Shown here: positions 8,101 through 12,242 of the stretch, one piece after another
Layout: each line of letters starts with the position of its first letter
Numbering within the stretch: position 1 is the first letter of the stretch
Translations under genes and position numbers: made by a program
The notes under the pieces: model-generated
The model's input: the letters and a program-made list of their open reading frames with translations, nothing else
Database searches by the model: none
What the model was told of the DNA's origin: nothing
NCBI RefSeq assembly: GCF_004359215.1
Contig: NW_027152213.1
Location: 851,097-863,338, forward strand
Direction of reading: 5' to 3'
DNA length: 12,242 bases
Source: Bremia lactucae
Taxonomy: Eukaryota > Oomycota > Peronosporomycetes > Peronosporales > Peronosporaceae

Positions 8101-8757
8101 ACTTGCAACAAGAGAAATGGGCCTATCCAGGTCTACGCCATTTACATCAAATACGTGCCGCATTTCGTCTAAAGGCAGAAATGACACTTTCTTGCCACTT
8201 CTATCGATAGTGGGCTGTGCGGCATCTCTTTTTGCAACCTCTTCTTTCTTTACAGCTGTAAAAATAGAGGCAAATGGGACGTTTCTTGCCCCATCGAAAT
8301 GCCCTGATACCTGTTCGTCACTAACTAGGCCAAGATACTGGTTTTGCTCTCTGCAGTCCACAATCTGCACCATGCATTCTTTAAGTTCTCGTATTTCAAG
8401 TAACTGCTGCACGAACATTTGTGCTCCCAGCACCTTCACTTTGTCAGACTCAAGTAACGCTTTTTCGCAATGGAGCAGCTCCGCCAACGTCAGAAACGTA
8501 TGCACTGTTGAAACGCTTAACATTACTGCAGCACCTCTCTCGTTTATCTGCTGTAGCTGCCAGTGCAGCAAACAAGCCACTGCTACCTGCTGCTTGGTAT
8601 CTGCAAAGCCTGACAAAGAGCAGAAAATAGCTTCGTCGTCACACGACACCATTTTGAGCCCATAAATGCATGCAACTTGTTGCACGCAAGTCTTACTGGT
8701 GGGAGAGACCTTCTGCTCCAAGTTAGCAATACGCACGCTGAGCTGCTCCGGTACCAT
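5119..8757 (-). CDS. Large TPR protein with degenerate rhodanese-like domain, TOM70-like C-terminus
   Basis: This is one uninterrupted frame of 1212 residues. Residues 128-250 look like a rhodanese domain: VQIVDCREQNQYL (130-142), GHFDGARNVPF (152-162), then ISLVASIPAEAAAVATALLLAG. In that last motif the usual catalytic Cys loop (vYCrsG) reads VASIP, so it is probably a pseudo-enzyme used for binding. Residues 358-425 and 616-678 share an unfamiliar module (TIFCVVSFVLAPFG / TMYPCVVYALGFIP). They are separated by an acidic low-complexity linker (DYFDEEEVPSDEESEFDPHE, about 486-505). From about 720 to 1195 there is a TPR array. Features such as LPSAWLVHSYFESFEHD (858-874) and NEADVYLHLGQVKLVEGDYYEA follow the order seen in the mitochondrial import receptor TOM70. 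No N-terminal membrane anchor is visible, so it is not a standard TOM70. It may bind chaperone or client proteins; the function is inferred. The ATG at 8757 (MVPEQLSV) is the first in frame, 107 bp from the divergent TRAPPC1 start. Confidence 0.85.
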   Translation of the reverse strand: MVPEQLSVRIANLEQKVSPTSKTCVQQVACIYGLKMVSCDDEAIFCSLSGFADTKQQVAVACLLHWQLQQINERGAAVMLSVSTVHTFLTLAELLHCEKALLESDKVKVLGAQMFVQQLLEIRELKECMVQIVDCREQNQYLGLVSDEQVSGHFDGARNVPFASIFTAVKKEEVAKRDAAQPTIDRSGKKVSFLPLDEMRHVFDVNGVDLDRPISLVASIPAEAAAVATALLLAGQTTDIRLCIEPLTDTFIASFPNVYTTNIFREGQLLYKDDKGEFDLSPESREILKSSVEVETIKNLEKAFNDMLMETARSKNREDHFVENKMVGDEVVWIKGGRRFFDMPSPVSKNDFLDASRTIFCVVSFVLAPFGFPASLRKKRSLQEVKALCGSLFQDVLEVCSDLVYQEKELNEGAMAMSVHKWVEEKHDSECSSQIKAINELWEVLYSPPAVVEVPDLCEDQILSLAKLLQQKMHELVSQRTPWAYDYFDEEEVPSDEESEFDPHEKVNTLEKDGLCHKEQDDIDGDATCIGAFKEKCTSEAATTSKGKRSEEFIVNEEVVSGLGTDKQEVTIDEISSSTVGATEQPAIKVKSSKAGDNINQQYPQLKDKVSKKWKTMYPCVVYALGFIPQNLGAGHKKLSTLQIKSFIQAVAEASWTVVKDKKWLSQIEFQALCETLQNGKRKQLTDDIFGAEDSLYVLKHFFTRTLKTNDSFADKLAAVRDAVLDGEKHRRSGCYQFALAAYSKAFEYLPLYHLDLENTIVARAKCFFEMHELSRAKTEALIALKLNPYSVGAYECLGSVEDKSEHPDEALQNHVASFILDGSRSAQHAESIDRASRLVGRRVAKALFVKMEKKHELPSAWLVHSYFESFEHDVDNAVRVPHDIAKMEGVPLAELDTITLFYRAIHYKRIKDYGASQQDIWAVVVKDMQQEGLSLEDRAVALNLHASLLYVAGDVHMAIDVMNESLHLQPTLINSLVKKGGFLAEVGDKVGAISCFSEAIELDSNEADVYLHLGQVKLVEGDYYEAVQSLRRCISRSDALPATHLTYGMALYKSGSTYHAKDVFKKASQKFPESAEVHLFHGEVLADQGNYADAMRHFLFAWELSPQCPLPFLYAGRVYISTNDPMRAIAHFKQALEVDPRCSSAHLDIAQVLFAQGRTGEAFKHYEEAASCCRFLPELEEVCACEKMATMQLKVTEILGVELRHIMRSNC

Positions 8758-8864
8758 TTAAAGCCAACAAGTATATTTTGGTAATTTGCACATATTGACA
8801 ATACAAATAGCCACAAGTAATTAATTTAACGAAACACTGCAATTTAACTACTGAAGTATTAAAC
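8758..8864. promoter_or_regulatory. Shared bidirectional promoter between TPR gene and TRAPPC1
   Basis: Only 107 bp, AT-rich, separate the two divergent start codons, so both promoters must lie here or overlap the coding ends. TTTGCACATATTGAC near 8784 and CACTGCAATTTAAC near 8836 loosely recall the oomycete initiator plus flanking region (CA-TTT core). No TATA box is obvious. Position is certain; motif assignment is weak. Confidence 0.5.
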
Positions 8865-9356
8865 ATGATCTACTCGTTCTACATCTACACTCGCAACGGA
8901 TCGTGTCTCTATCAAGAGAAGTGGAATGTTCACGGCGGCAAAAGTGTGACGTACTCAGACCCCGAAGAAGAAAAGCGTCTGCTCTTTGGTCTGCTCTTCT
9001 CGCTCAAGGAGTTTGTTGGTAAGATTGCTCCCACGACGGCAGGGGCAGATACAATTGGAGCGATGGAGGCAAATGTTGCAGGGTTCTGCGCTTCATCTGA
9101 AGGAATGCATCGATACCAAACCGACACATATACTTGCCATCAATATGAAACACCAAGTGGCTTACGATTTGTGATGATGACGGACAATCAGGCGGGCGAC
9201 TTGACCCCCACACTTAACTATATTTACGCCCAGATTTACATGGAGACGGTTGTTTGCAATCCCCTGAGTGATACGAAGAATGGAAGACCGATTACGAGCC
9301 AGCTTTTTCGCTCACAGCTTACGCAATATCTCGAGAATCAGACGTGCTTTAAGTGA
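8865..9356 (+). CDS. TRAPPC1: TRAPP complex subunit 1 (Bet5/TRAPPC1)
   Basis: This 163-residue protein is a longin-fold subunit of the TRAPP tethering complex, which acts as guanine-nucleotide exchange factor for Rab1/Ypt1 in ER-to-Golgi and Golgi traffic. It matches the Bet5/TRAPPC1 layout throughout. The first beta strands are YSFYIYTRNGSCLYQEKW (3-20). EEEKRLLFGLLFSLKEFVGKI (34-54) corresponds to the family's KLMYGMLFSIRSF. YQTDTYTCHQYETPSGLRFVMMTD (84-107) corresponds to the YETPTG strand pair. YIYAQIYMETVVCNPL (119-134) and SQLFRSQLTQYL (145-156) follow. Human TRAPPC1 has 145 residues. The excess lies in a Gly/Ala-rich insertion (about 55-80) before the central hairpin, a place where fungal Bet5 is also longer. 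The ATG at 8865 has A at -3. Single exon, ending in TGA. It encodes the small core subunit near Rab1 contacts (family knowledge). Confidence 0.95.
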   Translation: MIYSFYIYTRNGSCLYQEKWNVHGGKSVTYSDPEEEKRLLFGLLFSLKEFVGKIAPTTAGADTIGAMEANVAGFCASSEGMHRYQTDTYTCHQYETPSGLRFVMMTDNQAGDLTPTLNYIYAQIYMETVVCNPLSDTKNGRPITSQLFRSQLTQYLENQTCFK

Positions 9357-10005
9357 TAGGCTTTCAATAATATCAAGTGAACTTAATATCAAAACATTTG
9401 TGACAAGTATTCCCATTTGTATCTCACTTTTCGCGAAATGAAATCTTTAATTGGCGCATAAAGAATGAAAAGATAAATCTATATATAGTCTTTGAAAAGG
9501 GTGACACAGTGTGGTATTCTATTGTGACGGGATGTGCCGCTACATAATATTATTTCCTATTAGTGCATAATATTATTTTCTATAAGAGGAAATATTAATA
9601 TTATTTCCTATAAGAAGAAAAGTACAAAATTAGTTTCTTTATTAATTTTCATTTTATAGTTCCACCATTACCAAGCTGCGACTTGATTTTTATTAGCCAA
9701 TCAGAAGAATTATGTGATGCGCTTCGCATATTTTTTACATGGGCGAAAAAATATCATTGTGCTGCTGTTTTGTGGAAAGAATATATTTGGTTCTTTCGAA
9801 GCTCGTTCTGTTCTCAGCGAGGTTTTCAGCACAGAAAGCAAAATGGGATCCACGAAAGAATATATCCGAAGAAGGTGACAAACTAAATGTGTTGCTACCG
9901 CTTATGCAAGAAAACTAGCGTGGCATTATTACATCGATCACAAACGATGCAAAAAGGTACGCATTCTTCTGCCATATATTGAGCATCGCCGCTGCGAGCT
10001 TAAAT
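9357..10005. other. Intergenic, AT-rich, no supported gene
   Basis: This region covers the 3' flank of TRAPPC1 and the DNA preceding the right LTR. It contains a short AT-rich repeat cluster (9543-9617, listed separately). An open frame at 9683-9886 begins only at a TTG and has no recognisable motif. The five bases before the LTR, TAAAT (10001-10005), would be one half of a target-site duplication whose other half is outside the window. Confidence 0.5.
9543..9617. repeat. Three imperfect AT-rich repeats with internal hairpin
   Basis: The unit TAATATTATTTYCTATNAG occurs three times, starting near 9545, 9568 and 9596 (spacing 23 and 28). The spacer before the third unit carries AGGAAATA, which pairs perfectly with the TATTTCCT of that unit (loop 7 nt). 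No coding or element function is evident; it could be a decayed small mobile element or simple local duplication. Confidence 0.6.
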
Positions 10006-10459
10006 TGTAGCGGGGTGTATCGTTACATGGAGTTATCACTCAAAGGTTGTTAAGTAATATATTATCTAAATGTTAGATAATATTTGGAGGATATTACTTT
10101 GTATAGTAATGTTCAGAATTCTTATCCATAAAAAGGTATAGACCATTATATCTATTTATTCCGCAGACTAATCAGCTGTAGAGATAAACAAAAGAGAGAT
10201 ACAGATAAGATAAGATAAGAATTCAACTACATGTTTAGTATTAGATTATAATTAAGTTAGCATTTAGACGATAGATAGAAGAGATACTTAATGATATTAA
10301 TACAGTTTTCATTTAACCCTCTTGAAGCTAGTTACCTAAAAGAGAAGTCTTCCCCTGCACGTACTAGTGTACGTGAAAAAACGTAAGGCACCACTCGCAA
10401 CTGAAGCAGTGCGAAGTGGACTTGTACTGAAGCAGTACAAGTCGTAGTGCGCCGTTACA
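10006..10459 (+). repeat. LTR, 5' LTR of the right Ty3/gypsy element
   Basis: This 454-bp sequence starts TGTAGCGGGG and ends CGCCGTTACA. The termini are the TG...CA inverted repeat of the left LTR, with one change (TGTAAC to TGTAGC). It aligns end to end with 2677-3102 on the same strand. It is followed within two bases by a primer-binding-like site and then gag, so it is a 5' LTR. Differences from the left copy include an 11-base insertion (TGAAGCAGTAC) near 10427. This turns the 14-bp palindrome GACTTGTACAAGTC of the left copy into a 10-bp stem with loop GAAGC (10419-10443). The transcription start and poly(A) site must lie within it, but I cannot place them. Confidence 0.92.
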
Positions 10460-10461
10460 CC

Positions 10462-10477
10462 TGGTAGCACTTGTTGG
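10462..10477 (+). promoter_or_regulatory. Probable tRNA primer-binding site
   Basis: TGGTAGCA starts two bases after the LTR end. TGG pairs with the CCA tail of tRNA. The first eight bases agree with the complement of the common initiator Met tRNA 3' end; the following bases (CTTGTTGG) diverge, so priming by this tRNA is likely but unproven. Confidence 0.55.
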
Positions 10478-10494
10478 TCCGTCCGGGACCACAT

Positions 10495-10534
10495 TTCCCA
10501 CATCTAACATGGACATGTTAGATGATAGTGGGAA
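10495..10534 (+). repeat. Nested hairpin over the gag start codon
   Basis: CATCTAACAT (10501-10510) pairs perfectly with ATGTTAGATG (10515-10524) across a 4-base loop. Outside it TTCCCA (10495-10500) pairs with TGGGAA (10529-10534), leaving a 4-base bulge on one side. The gag ATG (10509-10511) sits at the stem-loop junction. In RNA this would bury the start codon. Confidence 0.85.
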
Positions 10535-10560
10535 TCCGCATCACGTTTCCCGTGAAAGCT

Positions 10561-10614
10561 ACTCCTTTCTAAGTGACATAGAAAGGAGTGCGGTCGAACG
10601 AATGAGTTCGACCG
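10561..10614. repeat. Two adjacent perfect inverted repeats in gag
   Basis: ACTCCTTTCT/AGAAAGGAGT (10561-10589, loop 9) is followed one base later by CGGTCGAAC/GTTCGACCG (10591-10614, loop 6). Both lie inside the intact N-terminal gag frame. Confidence 0.97.
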
Positions 10615-11409
10615 TAGGGAACGATGCCATCTTGGCCATGCTGTCCGGTTTGGACAGAGATGCTCTCCATCCAGCCATCACCAAGTTCATACAGCATGAA
10701 CTTGACGAGGCGAAGGAGAAGGTAGCCTTGCTTAGTCAGCAAGGTTCTCAACAGGCTGAACTGTTGCGGCTACAACAGGTACAGACCCCTGTTCTGGGAT
10801 GACGCACACGCGTCGTCCGTAAACCTCAAAAAATGACATCTCTAAGTATAGGGGAGTCGAAGAACACTATCTCTTAAGTTGGTTTTTCGAGTTGGACGAT
10901 GCCAAAAGGGCACGTCACATCGTCGACGAGCAAATGCAAGTCGCATTCGCTCAATCAAATTTAGCAGGTCGTGCCAAAACTTAAGCATTGGGCCTTAAGT
11001 TGCGCGACCCATACGTCTTTTGGTCGCTAGAGGCTTTTAAAGCCCGGCTCAAACAGACGTTTGAATCACCAAGGGCTGAGTTCAGAGCTCGTTCAGAGAT
11101 TCTGAAACTCAAGCAAGGCAAGCGTGATGTTCACGCATATGCCCAGCACATACGACTCTTAGCGAGTTGTATAACAAAGAACCCAGTTTTTCATGAACAC
11201 ACGTTGATTACGATGTTCATGCAAGGTCTTACGGATTGTCCCGTAAAGACCCACCTGTTCCGCTTGGAACTGGATACGCTTGAAGAAGCAATATCCGTTG
11301 CGGAACAGGAGGACTTTAGCTTGAGACAGGCTCAAGCTATTTCGTCATCATATCGTCCTCCAAGACGAAACGAGTTAGTAGGTCCAGAACTATGGACCTT
11401 TCTTACGTC

Positions 11410-11464
11410 GAAAGCGAGAGACCTCGCTTTCCGAGCAATAAGCGATCGCAGAAATGCGATCGCT
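11410..11464. repeat. Two adjacent perfect inverted repeats before the zinc knuckle
   Basis: GAAAGCGAG/CTCGCTTTC (11410-11431, loop AGAC) and AGCGATCGCA/TGCGATCGCT (11441-11464, loop GAAA) are nine bases apart. GAAA is a GNRA-type tetraloop if transcribed. Confidence 0.97.
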
Positions 11465-11496
11465 GCCAGAAATTAGGACACTACGCTCATTAGTGT
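11455..11496 (+). other. CCHC zinc knuckle coding segment with nonsense codon
   Basis: The Cys codons are 11455-11457, 11464-11466 and 11494-11496, and the His codon is 11479-11481, with CX2CX4HX4C spacing. The residue just before the last Cys is TAG, consistent with GAG (Glu). The preceding 10-bp perfect hairpin (11441-11464) covers the first two Cys codons. Confidence 0.9.
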
Positions 11497-11734
11497 AGTG
11501 CCCAACGCCCAGCACCGAAAGGTACTGAACGTAATTTTGAAAAACCGTATGCCAAAAAGGGCAACGGTCGCGGGTCCGACGTTAATGAGATCGCAACAGC
11601 AAGGCGGACCGCCAAAAAACGGTCGGGGTCAGTAGGGGCGCAACACCCGACTGATCCAGCAACCTCAAGATAATTTGCAAATCTCTTGACTAAAGTTGCT
11701 CCAGACACACAGTCATTATGTGTCTCTGCACTTA

Positions 11735-11789
11735 GTGATGAGGTTTCCCTCATCACCTTGAAATTAAAAGTGACAAATCATTTGTCACT
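11735..11789. repeat. Two adjacent perfect inverted repeats in protease
   Basis: GTGATGAGG/CCTCATCAC (11735-11756, loop TTTC) is followed by AGTGACAAAT/ATTTGTCACT (11769-11789, loop of one base). They end just before the mutated active-site codon. Confidence 0.97.
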
Positions 11790-11940
11790 CAGAGCCCTAG
11801 TGGGCTGCGGAGCGTCGAATAACTTTAATCGTCGCCAGTCCCTAGACAGTCGTAGGCTCAAATATGTTGAGCGCGACATCCCTCCAACGAGGATGACAGT
11901 GCGTCTAGCGACAGGCGCATCGATAACAGTAATGAAACGC

Positions 11941-11958
11941 GTAGTGAAATTTCACTAC
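11941..11958. repeat. 18-bp perfect palindrome in protease
   Basis: GTAGTGAAATTTCACTAC is its own reverse complement, 9-bp arms with no loop, in the protease frame (codons for VVKFHY). Confidence 0.97.
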
Positions 11959-12069
11959 ACGTTAAGAGATTTACAGTATGATGATGATTTCATCGTATTG
12001 GATTTGGATGACAAATTTGATGTTATCCTAGGTTTACCTTGGCTTAGAAAATACGAGCCAAGGATCAGC

Positions 12070-12242
12070 TGGCGGAAGAGGGAAAATTAGATCCGAACCG
12101 TATGCCGGATCCAATGTTGAGGATCGACAAAATCGATCACTTCCTCCATGATTTGGAGGAGGGACTTGACCACGAGCGCGGCAAGCGTCGCTCGTTGGAG
12201 CAGACGGTGCAGGCTCACCATATCGAACGGTTGGAAGACCGT
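12070..12242 (+). pseudogene. Coiled-coil segment fused to the protease; inverted homologue of 1102-1273
   Basis: Another frame from the one used by the protease is open to the window edge. It encodes AEEGKLDPNRMP, IDKIDHFLHDLEEGLDHERG and KRRSLEQTVQAHHIERLEDR, a charged heptad-like coiled coil of unknown function. The other copy (1102-1273) reads on the - strand there, so this piece has opposite orientations relative to LTR and pol in the two elements. The hexamer TGGCGG (12070-12075) is shared at the junction and suggests microhomology joining. The rest is outside the window. Confidence 0.75.

Larger units (their letters stand above)
10509..11673 (+). pseudogene. gag: Ty3/gypsy gag, broken
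   Basis: Gag forms the particle that packages element RNA. The ATG at 10509 is 49 nt after the LTR and opens MDMLDDSGNPHHVSRESYSF, 97 residues to 10802. A frameshift then moves coding to another frame (from about 10835: DISKYRGVEEHYLLSWFFEL, DEQMQVAFAQSNLAGRAKT). There the Trp expected in the retrotransposon-gag motif (G-A--W) is TAA (10982-10984). Coding continues GLKLRDPYVFWSLEAFKARL and LKQGKRDVHAYAQHIRLLA to about 11390. A one-base deletion shifts frame inside the expected EPMDLS motif (read as E-L / T-MDLSYVES). The nucleocapsid CX2CX4HX4C zinc knuckle follows (11455-11496, CDRCQKLGHYAH-stop-C) with TAG at 11491-11493. A further stop, TAA, lies at 11671-11673. Every domain is present in order, but the reading frame is broken at least five times. 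Confidence 0.93.
11674..12069 (+). pseudogene. pol: Ty3/gypsy aspartic protease, broken
   Basis: In the same frame as the zinc knuckle, after the stop at 11671. The protease would cleave the Gag-Pol polyprotein. The active-site region reads LRALVGCGASNNF. The family pattern is V-D-(S/T/C)-G-A, so the catalytic Asp codon (11803-11805) has become GGC, Gly. This is an inactivating change. Downstream the fold is otherwise intact: MTVRLATGAS (11893-11922), FHYTLRDLQYDDDFIVLDLDD and the hydrophobic-Gly motif ILGLPWL (12025-12045), then RKYEPRISW. Right after that Trp the sequence jumps at 12070 to an unrelated segment and the frame ends at 12090. No RT is seen before the window ends. Confidence 0.9.

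Noticed and set aside
8117..8665. 182-codon open frame on + opposite the TPR gene
   Set aside because: Shadow of the long - strand gene, no motif of its own.
9683..9886. Open frame of 67 codons on +
   Set aside because: Starts only at TTG, no motif, AT-rich flank of an LTR; likely chance.
2677..10459. One composite retrotransposon carrying the three host genes
   Set aside because: The left LTR is preceded by pol and a polypurine tract, the right is followed by a primer site and gag; these are two separate elements.
138..11958. CRISPR array or rho-independent terminators as explanation of the stems
   Set aside because: Arms differ in sequence from stem to stem, are not regularly spaced, lack T-tracts, and the context is eukaryotic coding DNA.

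Overview
The window looks like a piece of an oomycete genome, most likely Peronosporales (Phytophthora or a downy mildew). This rests on three compact nuclear genes without visible introns and short intergenic gaps, set between degenerate Ty3/gypsy elements whose pol and gag motifs (HDK-LLAM, VFADRFSKM, DGQTERVNRVLEE, MDLSYVES, CX2CX4HX4C, ILGLPWL) resemble, from memory, the oomycete lineage. No database search was possible.

Left block (1-3102): remains of a + strand Ty3/gypsy element. It holds RT-end/RNase H (1-510), then an integrase core and C-terminal part (512-1076) with the intervening zinc-finger region and first catalytic Asp deleted. Next comes a segment whose coding sense is on the - strand (about 1077-2558; unidentified acidic, Ser/Pro-rich protein with a coiled-coil end), then a polypurine tract and a + oriented LTR (2677-3102). 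3103-3345 is further repeat-like sequence.

Central island (about 3346-10005): a possible small spliced gene (3736-3945, -), a TMEM14-family membrane protein (4644-5024, -), a 1212-residue protein with an inactive rhodanese-like domain and a TOM70-like TPR array (5119-8757, -), and, divergent from it across 107 bp, the TRAPP subunit Bet5/TRAPPC1 (8865-9356, +). These are ordinary host functions: membrane protein, TPR scaffold/receptor-like protein, ER-Golgi vesicle tethering. The divergent pair probably shares a bidirectional promoter.

Right block (10006-12242): the 5' end of a second + oriented copy of the same element family. It has a 454-bp LTR, a probable primer-binding site, a broken gag with zinc knuckle, and a broken aspartic protease. 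The protease is fused at 12070 to a segment also present, inverted, in the left block (1102-1273).

The most striking signal is not a gene. The retroelement DNA, coding regions and LTRs alike, is packed with short perfect inverted repeats. I found 21 with arms of at least 9 bp and loops of 13 nt or less in about 5.6 kb, where chance predicts well under one. I saw none of that size in the 6.7 kb host island. Several inactivating changes fall inside the arms and increase complementarity, which points to hairpin-templated (quasipalindrome) mutation or to selection for structured RNA.
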